This document shows positions 1 through 8,604 of a DNA stretch of 64,000 nt, piece after piece. Below the pieces are notes generated by a model. It was not told where the DNA came from and made no database searches. It was given only the letters and a program-made list of their open reading frames with translations. The stretch comes from Mesorhizobium sp. AR10 (GTDB lineage Bacteria > Pseudomonadota > Alphaproteobacteria > Rhizobiales > Rhizobiaceae). The stretch lies in assembly GCF_024746795.1 (NCBI RefSeq), contig NZ_CP080523.1, forward strand, positions 62,001 through 126,000, given 5' to 3'. Numbering within the stretch: the first letter of the stretch is position 1; every line of letters starts with the position of its first letter. Made by a program: the position numbers and the translations under genes.

Positions 1-1041
1 CGGATTGAACATCTTGGCCAGATCATTGATGCGCTTGTCGATACGGCGGTCAAGCTGCCAGTCCCGCATTGTCTGACGGATGGCTTTCGCGGCTCGGTTG
101 CTGATACCCGGACTGAAATTGACGAAGGTCTTGCCCCATCGGTTCATTGCCAGTCTCGGTCGAAAGGTGTAGCCGAGAAAGTCGAACTTCTGATTGGGGC
201 AATGCCCCCGCCGAACGTTATCCTTGCAATACACGATCTGTGTCTTGTTTGGATGTAACTTCAGTCCGCATTCAGCAAACCGTTGCTCAAGATCCGTTTG
301 CAACTTTTGGGCCTGACGCTCGCTGCTGCAATGACAAACGGCATCATCGGCAAAGCGTTCAAACGGAATCTCAGGACGGTGTTTGGCCATCCACCGATCG
401 AACGCATAGTGCAAAAAGAGGTTCGCCAGCAAGGGTGAGATAACTGACCCCTGCGGAGTTCCCCTCTCCCGAGGTTCCAAAGTGCCGTTCTCCAGTTGCA
501 CGGGAGCCGTCAGCCACCGTTCAATGTACAACAACACCCACGTGCAGTCGGTGTGCTTTCGCACCGCCCGTAGCAACAGGTCGTGTGGAATGGTGTCGAA
601 GAAGGCCTGAATGTCGAGATCGAGAACCCAGTCATGGCGCCAGCATCTCTGCCTTGCCATACCCACTGCCTCGAGTGCCGACTTGCCGGGCCTATACCCA
701 TAGGAATCGGGATGGAAATGTCTTTCCAGTTCCGGTTCCAGGTATGCCTTCACCACCCCTTGCGCAATCCGGTCTGAGACCGTGGGAATGCCCAACGGCC
801 TTGTACCACCTTGCCGCTTTTTGATCGCGACCCGTTTGACTGGCGGCGGAAAGTAGCTGCCAGATGACAATCGGTTCCAGAGCTTGAACAGGTTGTTCTT
901 CACATCCCGCTCAAAATCCTCGATCGACTGATCATCGACCCCGGCTGCACCCCGGTTCGCCTTTACCCGTTGATAAGCCTCCCAAACAGCCCGTTTAGGA
1001 ATATCGAACGGCTTTGCTTTACCCAAAGGCTCCTCCCGCAT
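1..1041 (-). CDS. ltrA: Group II intron reverse transcriptase/maturase, C-terminus beyond the window
   Basis: An open frame of 347 codons runs from an ATG at 1041 to the left window edge without a stop. The product begins MREEPLGKAKPF and has RT finger/palm motifs: the RGIPQG-type block reads RGTPQGSVISPLL, and the catalytic box is RFADDAVCHC (codons near 345-370), an FADD variant of YADD. The segment KFDFLGYTF is the usual motif after the active site. The maturase X domain and any endonuclease domain lie outside the window. The protein would splice and mobilise the RNA of the intron that encodes it. Confidence is high because several RT blocks occur in the right order. Confidence 0.93.
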   Translation of the reverse strand, partial: MREEPLGKAKPFDIPKRAVWEAYQRVKANRGAAGVDDQSIEDFERDVKNNLFKLWNRLSSGSYFPPPVKRVAIKKRQGGTRPLGIPTVSDRIAQGVVKAYLEPELERHFHPDSYGYRPGKSALEAVGMARQRCWRHDWVLDLDIQAFFDTIPHDLLLRAVRKHTDCTWVLLYIERWLTAPVQLENGTLEPRERGTPQGSVISPLLANLFLHYAFDRWMAKHRPEIPFERFADDAVCHCSSERQAQKLQTDLEQRFAECGLKLHPNKTQIVYCKDNVRRGHCPNQKFDFLGYTFRPRLAMNRWGKTFVNFSPGISNRAAKAIRQTMRDWQLDRRIDKRINDLAKMFNP

Positions 1042-1581
1042 GACGGTTGACCTTTCGATAAAGCTGGACAGTGTTGCGCCTTCGCTCCAACGCCATTACA
1101 GCACCTTCTTCACTACTACACGCAACTCCGTCCCTGTGCCCCGCATCGGTACTCGGATCCTCATGGTGCTTCCACTTGGATGTCTCCCTTCGCATCGGGG
1201 CGACAGGTTCCCACGTTCCACACAAGAGCCTGAAGCAAGGTCACGCCGCCTTCATGCCGGACGCCATCTGGGCAGTAGACAGGTATCTCCCAGACTTCTC
1301 CCGGGTTAACGAAGCCCACCCGGTTTTGACGCCATCTATGCACTTTTCGACACGTCGTCAGCGGTTCGCTCACGCTCGTCTCCTTGCATCTTACCTGACC
1401 GGATCAAGTCCGGCCTTTTCCTCAACGCTCACCACCATCGCTCTTTACGACAGCAGCTTGAGGTGGTTTGAAACCCGCTCCTGCAAGCCGGCTTCGAGGG
1501 GCCAGCCCTCATCTCCTGTGCAGCATGGCTGCTTGGGAAGTGCCTAAATCATAGCTCCTCCTTCGCGCCTTCGTGGCGCAC
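1..1581 (-). mobile_element. Group II intron 1, 5' part, inserted in an IS6-family transposase
   Basis: The reverse strand shows the group II start GTGCG at 1581-1577, directly after the transposase codons for KWHLDE. About 540 bases of non-coding RNA-like sequence follow, including GTTGCGTGTAGTAGTG just before the maturase, a pattern typical of domains I to IV. The RT gene starts at 1041. The 3' end (domains V and VI) is outside the window. The exact subclass is not determined. Confidence 0.8.
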
Positions 1582-1834
1582 CCTCATCGAGATGCCATTT
1601 GTCGCCGAGCTTGCCGGCCGATCGCTTCCGGATATCATTGGCAAAGTGTCTGCCAAATTTCTCAGCCCAAAGTCGCACGGTCTGGTGAGAGACGATGACG
1701 CCACGAGCTGCCAGCATATCCTCGACCATCCGCAGGCTGAGCGGAAACCGGAAATAGAGCCAAACGGCATGGGCAATCACCTGCGCCGGAAATCGGTGGC
1801 GACGATAAAGAGGATCACGGGAAAATCTGGTCAT
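1582..1834 (-). pseudogene. IS6-family transposase, N-terminal part, interrupted by group II intron 1
   Basis: Reading left from an ATG at 1834, the frame encodes MTRFSRDPLYRRHRFPAQVI, then the IS6-type helix-turn-helix region (SLRMVEDMLAARGV, SHQTVRLWAEKFG) and the first catalytic aspartate in DKWHLDE. The frame breaks at 1581, where the intron begins. The rest of the DDE domain is not in the window. The right terminus of this element could not be placed, so its boundary with the older intron fragment to its right is approximate. Confidence 0.82.
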
Positions 1835-1849
1835 GCCGCCAGATCCCAC

Positions 1850-2225
1850 ATTTTGATCGATGCCCGGTTAACGTTACGGTGCCTGCGCTATTGTTTGGAT
1901 GCGTGCCGACATACATTTCCAGCACCATCAACGGCATTCCGCCTGTTAAGCCGTGTAGGCGGAGGCGACGATTTAGCCCTCAGACACGGATGAACCGGTT
2001 CGTGTTCCTCAACCTTCCAATACTTCAGCCTCGGGAACCATCTCGGCGTAACGACTTCGCCTCAATCCCCTTTACCTGCGGGCTACGTCACCCTGCCAGT
2101 TGACAGCAGGTCACCGCCGCTTGGGCTCATGCCCCCTCACAGCAGGGGACAAGGCACTTCTTCAAATCCTCCTTTCTCTCTTGCATTCCAGTCATACGCT
2201 TCCCCCTGTTCGGAGCGAGGCGCAC
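1850..2225 (-). mobile_element. Group II intron 2, 5' fragment, inserted in a second IS6-family transposase
   Basis: A second intron start, GTGCGCCTCGC, lies at 2225 on the reverse strand, immediately after transposase codons for KWHVDETY. The following sequence shows no similarity by eye to the 5' part of intron 1, so this is a different intron. It has no RT gene here: about 375 bases in, it is cut by the IS6-type element that carries intron 1. The left limit is approximate. Confidence 0.7.
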
Positions 2226-2527
2226 TGTAGGTTTCGTCGACATGCCATTTGCCGGTGACGGCACGCTTGCGGCGGTTGAAGCGCTCCAGCAACCGCGGCG
2301 CGAAATGAATGACCCAGCGATGGATCGTCGAATGATCGATGCCGATGCCGCGTTCGGCCATCATTTCTTTCAAGTCGCGCAGGCTCAGATTGTAGGCCAG
2401 ATACCAGCGCACGCATAACAAGATGACGGACTGGTCGAACTGACGGCCTTTGAACATCTCGAACCTCGCGAAAATTGACGCTAGGTTCCTCCCACGCGAC
2501 CAGTTACCAAAACTTTGCAACACAACC
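2226..2527 (-). pseudogene. IS6-family (IS26-like) transposase fragment with its terminal repeat
   Basis: An ATG at 2457 opens MFKGRQFDQSVILLCVRWYL, followed by the IS6 motifs DLKEMMAERGIGIDHSTIHRW and KWHVDETY, where the group II intron interrupts the codon after Tyr. Upstream, 2509-2527 on the reverse strand reads GGTTGTGTTGCAAAGTTTT, which fits the GG-N-TGTTGCAAA terminal repeats of the IS6 family and marks the right end of the element. The C-terminal half of the transposase is missing. Confidence 0.85.
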
Positions 2528-2825
2528 ACTTCGATTCCCTTGGCGAAATGTGGGTAACGGCGGCAGGGGAGGGCGCCGCGCATTTCCCACACCAAAATGG
2601 CCGCCGACATTGCCGCCGTTGTGGTGGGATCGCCGTCAGACGCGGAAATTCAGTGCCCGCGCATACGACATTTGCCGAACTCAGACGGTGTTCCTTTCGC
2701 GCGATCCTGCCCGCCACCCGGCGGACAGTTCCGGCCGCGCCGACCGCCGGCAGTCGCCACCCGCGCTTGCTCAGTAAGCGCTCACAGCGGCAACGGGCCG
2801 GCGCATCGCGCAATCCGGTTGGCGC
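2528..2825. other. Intergenic, no gene recognised
   Basis: About 300 bases between the IS6 end and the stop codon of the ABC exporter. The longer frames here have no recognisable family and no ribosome site. The ABC gene transcribes into this interval. No clear terminator was seen. Confidence 0.5.
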
Positions 2826-4637
2826 TCAGGCAAGCCCCTTAGCTAGTTCCAGCGCCTGCCGTTCGAAGAGGCGGCGGTAAATACCGCCATCGAGACCGAT
2901 CAGCGCGGCATGATCGCCGTCCTCGATGATGCGGCCACGATCGAAGACGAGCAGCCGATCGAGCGCGCGAACCGTCGACAGCCGGTGTGCGATCACAAGG
3001 GTGGTTCGACCTACCATCAACCGATCCATCGCTTTTTGAATGAGCACCTCGGATTCCGAATCGAGGCTCGATGTGGCCTCGTCCAGGATAAGGATTGGCG
3101 CGTTCGCGAGAAAGGCGCGCGCGATCGCCACCCGCTGGCGCTCGCCGCCGGAGAGCTTCACGCCTCGTTCGCCGACCAATGTCCCATAGCCTTTCGGCAG
3201 GGGCGCGATGAATTCGTGCGCACTGGCCAGCCGTGCCGCTTGCTCGATCTCTGCCTGGCTCGCGCCAGGCCGGCCATAGGCAATGTTCTCGGCAAGCGAC
3301 CTGTGAAACAGGATCGGCTCCTGCTGCACAATCGCGATCTGCGAACGAAGCGACTCTTGGGTCACCTCGGAGACGTCCTGGCCGTCTATCAGGATCCGGC
3401 CGCCGCTCAGGTCGTAGAGTCTCTGGATGAGCTTCACGAATGTTGTCTTGCCGGAACCGGAAGGCCCAACCAACCCGACCCTTTCGCCAGCCTCAATCGA
3501 CAGCGAACATTCGCTATAGAGCGGCAGGGGATGGTTGCCGTAGCGGAAATGGACGTTCTCGAAATCGATGCGGCCTTTCGTGATCCGGATCGGCTTGGCC
3601 TCTGGACGATCGGCAACATCCAGCTGCTGATTGTGGACGGCCACCAGTTCTTCCATATCATTGACCGAGCGTTGCACGTTGCGGACATGCATGCCGGCAT
3701 CACGCAGATAGCCTTGGAGGACGATGAAGGACGTGAGAACATAGGCTATCTCGCCAGGCGTTGCCCGTTTATGCGACCACAGAAGCAGGGCATATCCGAT
3801 CACTGCCACCCTGAGAGCAACCAAAGTGACGCCTTGGGTTGAGCCAATGATCGTTCCGCGCATCCAACTCCGGCGCGTGCGGTGCCGCCATTTATTCATG
3901 ATATTTGCAAGGCGCTCGTCTTCGCGGACCTCGGCGCCGAAGCCTTTGACCACAGCGTTGCAACTGACCGCGTCCGCAAGCGCGCCGCCGAGCCTTGTGT
4001 CCCATCTGTTGGCAAGGCTCGCCGCCGGCGCGACATAGCCGAGCGACAGCGAAATCGAAAACGCAAGGTAGATGAGAGAGCCGCAAGCAAAGATCAGACC
4101 CATGACAAGCCAGTGCCAGCCGAGCAGCGCCGTCGAACCTACCAAGATGATAAAGGACGGGAACAGCGCGATCAATATGGTGCTGTTTAGGAGCTCAAGC
4201 GCCCACATGCCGCGCGTTATCTTGCGCACTGTCGAGCCGGCGAAGCTGTTCGCATGCCAGTCTGTCGAAAAGCGCTGGACGCGATGGAACGCTTCGTTCG
4301 CGACATCGGACATCATCTTCAGCTCCAGGTCGTTCAGGCCAATTAAGGCGACGTGGCGCATGGCAATGGCACCGAGTGCTAGTGCAATCAGTACAGAGAA
4401 GGCTGCAAGGGCTGAATCCCAAGCTGGTGCTGCCACGATAGCGTCACGGGAAACAGCGTCGAGGAGACGGCCCGAATAGAGCGGCATCAGCACGTCAGCC
4501 AGCGCGGAGGCGAGCATCGCGGCCTTGATGATCGCGAGCCGCCCTGGCTGCCTGCTCCAGTGGCGGAAAGCAAAATTGAAAACGTCGCGACAAGTGGTGC
4601 CGCGCCCATGGGTGGGGGAACGTTTCATAGTTTCCAA
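2826..4637 (-). CDS. ABC exporter with fused membrane and ATPase domains
   Basis: A 603-aa half-transporter of the type I exporter (MsbA/LmrA-like) family. It has about six membrane helices in residues 35-320 (for example SALADVLMPLYS, IALFPSFIILVGST, VAVIGYALLLW), then a complete nucleotide-binding domain: Walker A GPSGSGKT at 391-398, Q-loop VQQEP at 437-441, signature LSGGE at 495-499, Walker B ILILDE at 515-520 and switch His at 551. It probably forms a homodimer in the inner membrane and uses ATP to export a lipid, peptide or drug; the substrate cannot be read from sequence. METMKR at 4637 and MKRSP at 4628 are both possible starts. It has no operon partner and is flanked by IS remnants on both sides. 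Confidence 0.93.
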   Translation of the reverse strand: METMKRSPTHGRGTTCRDVFNFAFRHWSRQPGRLAIIKAAMLASALADVLMPLYSGRLLDAVSRDAIVAAPAWDSALAAFSVLIALALGAIAMRHVALIGLNDLELKMMSDVANEAFHRVQRFSTDWHANSFAGSTVRKITRGMWALELLNSTILIALFPSFIILVGSTALLGWHWLVMGLIFACGSLIYLAFSISLSLGYVAPAASLANRWDTRLGGALADAVSCNAVVKGFGAEVREDERLANIMNKWRHRTRRSWMRGTIIGSTQGVTLVALRVAVIGYALLLWSHKRATPGEIAYVLTSFIVLQGYLRDAGMHVRNVQRSVNDMEELVAVHNQQLDVADRPEAKPIRITKGRIDFENVHFRYGNHPLPLYSECSLSIEAGERVGLVGPSGSGKTTFVKLIQRLYDLSGGRILIDGQDVSEVTQESLRSQIAIVQQEPILFHRSLAENIAYGRPGASQAEIEQAARLASAHEFIAPLPKGYGTLVGERGVKLSGGERQRVAIARAFLANAPILILDEATSSLDSESEVLIQKAMDRLMVGRTTLVIAHRLSTVRALDRLLVFDRGRIIEDGDHAALIGLDGGIYRRLFERQALELAKGLA

Positions 4638-4935
4638 GCGGGCGCATCAACACGCTCGGTCCCAAGGAAGTTGAATGACAAAACTGGAATTTTCGACATC
4701 ATCCACCACAACAAGATCGGTGGGCAGCCCCTGCTGCCCCTCAACGGTCAGCATCAAAAGTTGTGCCAACTACAAAAAAAGGCTCAGAATTGCTGCATGT
4801 TGCTCAACGCGTCGATCCCGCGGAGGGAGAGCTATGGCGGAAACTGGGTGATGACGGTTTGAGGAGAGCGGCGTATCGAGGCGGGTGATGAAGCCTGCCA
4901 GAACCTCTCAAGGAGAGCGATACGCCATGAATGAG
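4638..4935. other. Intergenic, upstream of the ABC exporter
   Basis: Nearly 300 bases between the ABC start and the end of the truncated IS5-family element. It should hold the ABC promoter, but no convincing -35/-10 pair, operator or small gene was found. Confidence 0.45.
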
Positions 4936-5509
4936 GCGTTGGTGCATGGGTCCGGACTTGAGCGGATGTCGATCTTTGAAGCGGCAGACTATGCCGTGGC
5001 CGCCTTGCGGCGGGCGGATTTCGGGCGTGCGCAGGCAAGCATGCGGTTGAGGACGGCGCAGCCGATGGCGACTTCGGTCTTCTGAACGGGAAGCGACCGT
5101 GCCCGCAAACGCCGCCCGATGGTGGACTTGTATCGCCCTATGGCGGCCTCGACCAGCGAGCGTTTGCCATAACCGTTGGAGACCTGCCATTTCATCCGGC
5201 CGTCTCTGCCGATTGCGGCGATATGCTGGTCCCTTGGGCCGGCAGGTCTATCGTCGAATGGTTCGACCGCGTTGACGCGAGGCGGAATGACGATTGCGGC
5301 GGCAGCGCTATGATCGATGACTGCGTCGTAAGTCGGTTTTCCGTCATAGGCGCCGTCAGCAGTAAACTGTCCGATCGGACCGCCAATCTGGTCGAGTAGT
5401 GGCTCAACTTGAGAGACATCGCCAGTGTCCTGATCAGTCAGGGTATGGGCAATGATCTCGCCGCTGTCGGCATCCAGTGCCAGATGCAGCTTGCGCCAAC
5501 TGCGACGGG
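4936..5509 (-). pseudogene. IS5-family element, 3' part only (transposase C-terminal half)
   Basis: The left end carries the terminal repeat GCGTTGGTGCATGGGTCC. Reading left from 5509, the frame encodes RRSWRKLHLALDADSGE through MKWQVSNGYGKRS to the stop at 4989, matching the second half of the copy at 11362-12476 with few differences. The match ends abruptly at 5509, in the codons before RRSWRK, where other DNA is joined. The first half of the transposase is therefore lost and the element is dead. Confidence 0.85.
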
Positions 5510-5606
5510 GGTGCTGTCACATTGATTTTGGCTTAACGGTTTGACGATAAGTCAGGTTGGCATGGTCGAAGCATGCGCCACCTACAAGAACCATCGCTTC
5601 CCGATG
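5510..5606. other. Remnant between two IS5-family elements
   Basis: Ninety-seven bases beginning GGTGCTGTCACATTGATTTT. The start looks like an IS terminal repeat, perhaps IS6 type, and is followed by an ATG at 5572 reading MRHLQEPSLPD before the next IS cuts it. The identification is tentative. Confidence 0.3.
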
Positions 5607-6718
5607 GCGTTGGTGCGCGGATATGAAATCGAACGCATTTCGATCTTTAATGTAGTTGGTTATGCCTGCGTGACTTGACGCCGGATAGACTCCGGGCGTG
5701 CCCATGCCAGCATGCGGTTGAGAACGATGCAACCGATGGCAACCTCGGTCTGTTGAGCCGGAAGAGAGCGTGCTCGCAGGCGCCGTCCGATCAGCCCCTT
5801 GTATCGTCCGATGGCTGTTTCGCTCAGCGCCCGCTTGCCGTAGCCGGTGGCTGCCTGCCATTTCAGCCGACCGTCGCTTGCGATTGCGGCAATGTGCTTG
5901 TCCCTTTGACCAGGCGGTCCGGTATCACCGCTTTCCACCGCCGTGGAACGCGGTGGAATGACGATGTTCGCGGTTGCGCTGTGCTGCAGGATAGACCGAT
6001 AGGTTGGCTTGCCGTCATAGGCTCCGTCGGCTGTGAACTGGTCGATCTCGCCGTCGATCTGATCGAGCAGCGGTGCCACCTGGGAAGGATCATCCGTGTC
6101 CTGATCTGTCAGCCTTTGGGCAATGATCGCGCCACTTTTGGCATCCACTGCCAGATGCAGCTTGCGCCAGTTGCGACGTGATCTGGCGCCATGTTTCTGC
6201 TCCAGCCATTGCCCGGCGCCGTAGACTTTCAATCCCGTGCTATCGACAAGCACATGCAGCGGGCCGTCCGGCTGCGGCGGGTTTCGTCGGGCTGATGGCT
6301 CCCACTTCTGTGCCCGACGGCTCAGCGTCGTATGATCTGGAACTGGGACTTTCAGCCCCATGAGATCCAGCAGCGAGTGGAGCAATCCCTCGGTCTGGCG
6401 CAGCCGCATTGCGAAGACGCAACCCAGCGTCAGCGCTGTCTCAATGGCGAGATCGGAATACCGGGCTTGGCCGCCGCGGGTCTTGCGTCGCGGAGCGCGC
6501 CATCCCGCCAGTGCCTCCGGCGTTACCCATAAGGTCAGGCTACCACGCCGGCGCAGACCTGCTTCGTAGTCACGCCAATTCGTCACCCTGAATTTCATCT
6601 TTCCGACGTGATGACGACGATCTGCGTTGTGTTTGTACGGCATGGCTCTCGCATCAAGCTGATTTCGATCCTGCCTGCCTATCGCCAAACCGTTGACAAA
6701 GGATCCATGCACCAACGC
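5607..6718 (-). mobile_element. IS5-family insertion sequence, copy A (1112 bp)
   Basis: Bounded by GCGTTGGTGC at 5607 and its inverse ending at 6718. It is the same length as copy B at 14581-15692, and the encoded proteins are identical. The two copies are in opposite orientation. No target-site duplication is apparent. Copy A separates an unidentified remnant on its left from a truncated IS3-type transposase on its right. Confidence 0.88.
5660..6643 (-). CDS. IS5-family transposase, copy A
   Basis: A 327-aa DDE transposase starting MPYKHNADRRHHVGKMKF, the start used by related IS5 transposases; a longer in-frame start exists at 6715. The motif LVDSTGLKVYGAGQW carries the first catalytic Asp, the region FTADGAYDGKPTY the second, and NGYGKRS/TGYGKRALSETAIGRYK the final Glu. 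It catalyses cut-and-paste movement of the element and appears intact. Confidence 0.92.
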   Translation of the reverse strand: MPYKHNADRRHHVGKMKFRVTNWRDYEAGLRRRGSLTLWVTPEALAGWRAPRRKTRGGQARYSDLAIETALTLGCVFAMRLRQTEGLLHSLLDLMGLKVPVPDHTTLSRRAQKWEPSARRNPPQPDGPLHVLVDSTGLKVYGAGQWLEQKHGARSRRNWRKLHLAVDAKSGAIIAQRLTDQDTDDPSQVAPLLDQIDGEIDQFTADGAYDGKPTYRSILQHSATANIVIPPRSTAVESGDTGPPGQRDKHIAAIASDGRLKWQAATGYGKRALSETAIGRYKGLIGRRLRARSLPAQQTEVAIGCIVLNRMLAWARPESIRRQVTQA

Positions 6719-7165
6719 TCCGAGGACGTCACCGACACGCTGAACCTGGCGCTTGTCGCATCAGGCTGCGATCGGGCGACCGTGCGACAACGGCCGCGAC
6801 TACTTTCCGACAATGGGCCGTGCTACATCGCCGGCGAGCTCGCCGGCTGGTTGCAGGATCGGGACATCGATCACACCCGCGGCGCGCCTTGCCATCCTCA
6901 GACCCAGGGCAAGATCGAGCGCTGGCACCAGACCCTGAAGAACCGCATCCTCTTGGAGAATTACTTCCTGCCGGGCGATCTCGAAGCCCAGATCGAAACC
7001 TTCGTCGAGCACTATAACCATCGGCGCTATCATGAGAGCCTCGACAATCTTACGCCGGCCGACGTCTACTTCGGCCGCGGCCAGACCATCCTGTTGCAAC
7101 GAGAAAGGATCAAGCGAAGGACCATCGAACTGCGGCGCTTGCAGCATCGCAAAGCCGCAGCCTAA
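6719..7165 (+). pseudogene. IS3-family transposase OrfB, C-terminal fragment
   Basis: The frame encodes SEDVTDTLNLALVASGCDRA, then LLSDNGPCYIAGELAGWL (second Asp of the DDE core) and HPQTQGKIERWHQTLKNRI (catalytic Glu), ending HRKAAA. The N-terminal half is removed by IS5 copy A, whose end abuts at 6718. The original 3' flank continues at 8444, past a younger IS3 element. The OrfA-type fragment at 11131 may be the other end of a related element. Confidence 0.83.
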
Positions 7166-7228
7166 AAAGAGGTGGCTCGGTTTGTTTGGACAGGAATTCC
7201 CGATTTATAAGTGGAACACTGCCTCTGG

Positions 7229-8056
7229 TTAGGCCGCCTCGGGAAGCGGTAGCGGGGTGAAGTAGGCCTCATCTGGCGCTCTGCCGTCAAGGCTGGAATG
7301 CGGACGTCGCCGATTGTAGAAATCGAGATATTTTCCGATCGACGCCCGCCCTTCGCGAACGCTGTTATAGGCCTTGAGATAGACCTCCTCATATTTCACC
7401 GACCGCCAGAGACGCTCGACGAAGACGTTGTCGCGCCAGGCGCCCTTGCCATCCATGCTGATCCTGATCTCCCGGTCGAGCAGGACCTTGGTGAAGTCAT
7501 GGCTGGTGAACTGGCTGCCCTGATCGGAGTTGAAGATCTCGGGCTTGCCGTATGTCGCCAGCGCCTCCTCGAGGGCTTCAATGCAAAACGCCGCATCCAT
7601 GGTGATCGACAGCCGCCAGCTCAGTACCTTGCGCGTGAACCAGTCGACGACAGCAACCAGGTAGCAGAAGCCGCGGGCCATCGGGATATAGGTCAGGTCC
7701 GTCGCCCAGACCTGGTTGGGCCGCGTCACCGCCAGCTTGCCCAGCAAATACGGATAGATCTTGTGCCCGTCGCCCGGCTTCGAAGTGCGCGGCTTGCGGT
7801 AGAGCGCCTCGATACCCATGCGCTTCATCAAGGTGCGCACATGCAGGCGACCCGTCTCATAGCCTTCGCGCTTCAAAAGCTTCTGCAACATGCGGCTGCC
7901 CGCGAACGGGTAATCCAGGTGCAATTCGTCGATGCGCCGCATCAGCTTCAGGTCTGCCGCCGATGTCGGCTTGGGTAGGGAGTAGACGCTGCCGCGGCTG
8001 ATCCCCAGTTCGGCCGCCTGCTTGGCAATCGGCAGTTCATGTTCCCGGTCGATCAT
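7229..8056 (-). CDS. IS3-family transposase OrfB (integrase core)
   Basis: A 275-aa protein with the rve-type core: VWATDLTYIPMARGF (first Asp), EIFNSDQGSQFTS (second Asp) and GAWRDNVFVERLWRSVKYEEVY (Glu), ending NRRRPHSSLDGRAP, a classic IS3 C-terminus. It overlaps OrfA by ATGA at 8053-8056. In this family an OrfAB fusion usually forms by frameshifting. The gene appears intact. Confidence 0.93.
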   Translation of the reverse strand: MIDREHELPIAKQAAELGISRGSVYSLPKPTSAADLKLMRRIDELHLDYPFAGSRMLQKLLKREGYETGRLHVRTLMKRMGIEALYRKPRTSKPGDGHKIYPYLLGKLAVTRPNQVWATDLTYIPMARGFCYLVAVVDWFTRKVLSWRLSITMDAAFCIEALEEALATYGKPEIFNSDQGSQFTSHDFTKVLLDREIRISMDGKGAWRDNVFVERLWRSVKYEEVYLKAYNSVREGRASIGKYLDFYNRRRPHSSLDGRAPDEAYFTPLPLPEAA

Positions 8057-8358
8057 CGTCTTGCGCTCCCCGACCAGCCGGCCTTGCCGAGCGCCGAGCC
8101 TAAAAAATCATTGGCCAGCGTCAGCTCTCCGATCTTGGCATGGAGGGCCTTTATGTCCACCGTCGGCTCCGATTTCTCCGCCGCGCCAAACACGTTCGAG
8201 GCCCCGTCCAGAAGCTGCTTTCTCCAATCCGTGATCTGGTTCGCATGCACATCATATTGCTGCGCCAGCTCGGCCAGCGTCTTTTCTCCCTTGATCGCCG
8301 CAAGCGCAACTTTCGCCTTGAAAGCCGGGCTGTGGTTCCGGCGTGGTCGTCTGCTCAT
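8053..8358 (-). CDS. IS3-family transposase OrfA (helix-turn-helix)
   Basis: A 101-aa protein starting MSRRPRRNHSPAFKAKV, with the helix-turn-helix block AELAQQYDVHANQITDWRKQLLD and a short leucine-rich tail (IGELTLANDFL) that normally mediates OrfA/OrfAB oligomerisation. MSRRPRR was chosen over an ATG at 8409 because the family begins there. Confidence 0.9.
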   Translation of the reverse strand: MSRRPRRNHSPAFKAKVALAAIKGEKTLAELAQQYDVHANQITDWRKQLLDGASNVFGAAEKSEPTVDIKALHAKIGELTLANDFLGSALGKAGWSGSARR

Positions 8359-8604
8359 TCGTGATTCTCCTGTTCCGGCACTCATGCCGATCTCAGGCAG
8401 AAATTCCACTTATCACCCTGTCCAATTTTGCCGAGCCACCTCTAAAATGCCAACCCAGATGAGCCAGAGCCTCCCCTAAATCAGGCCGCCGTCTGTCTCA
8501 AAAACCCTGACGACGGACACGTCGTATCGCGTATTCCTGGTGATCACGGAAGGTCCTTCCCATCCACTTTTGCCAAGGTCATCGCCGTCTATGCCCGGAC
8601 TCCG

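Larger units (their letters stand above)
7168..8443 (-). mobile_element. IS3-family insertion sequence, complete
   Basis: Inverted ends AGAGGTGGCTCGG at 7168-7180 and 8431-8443, each continuing with a TTGGACAGG-type stretch. Both outer flanks are AAAA, consistent with a short target duplication inserted just after the stop codon of the older IS3 fragment. Two overlapping transposase frames lie inside. Confidence 0.88.

Noticed and set aside
4560..4862. Rightward 100-aa frame overlapping the ABC exporter start
   Set aside because: No ribosome site, no family features, and half of it is antisense to the exporter coding sequence.
6608..6718. Start of a 185-aa integrase frame at 6608
   Set aside because: The first 37 codons are antisense to IS5 copy A. 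Only the part from 6719 belongs to the IS3-type transposase.
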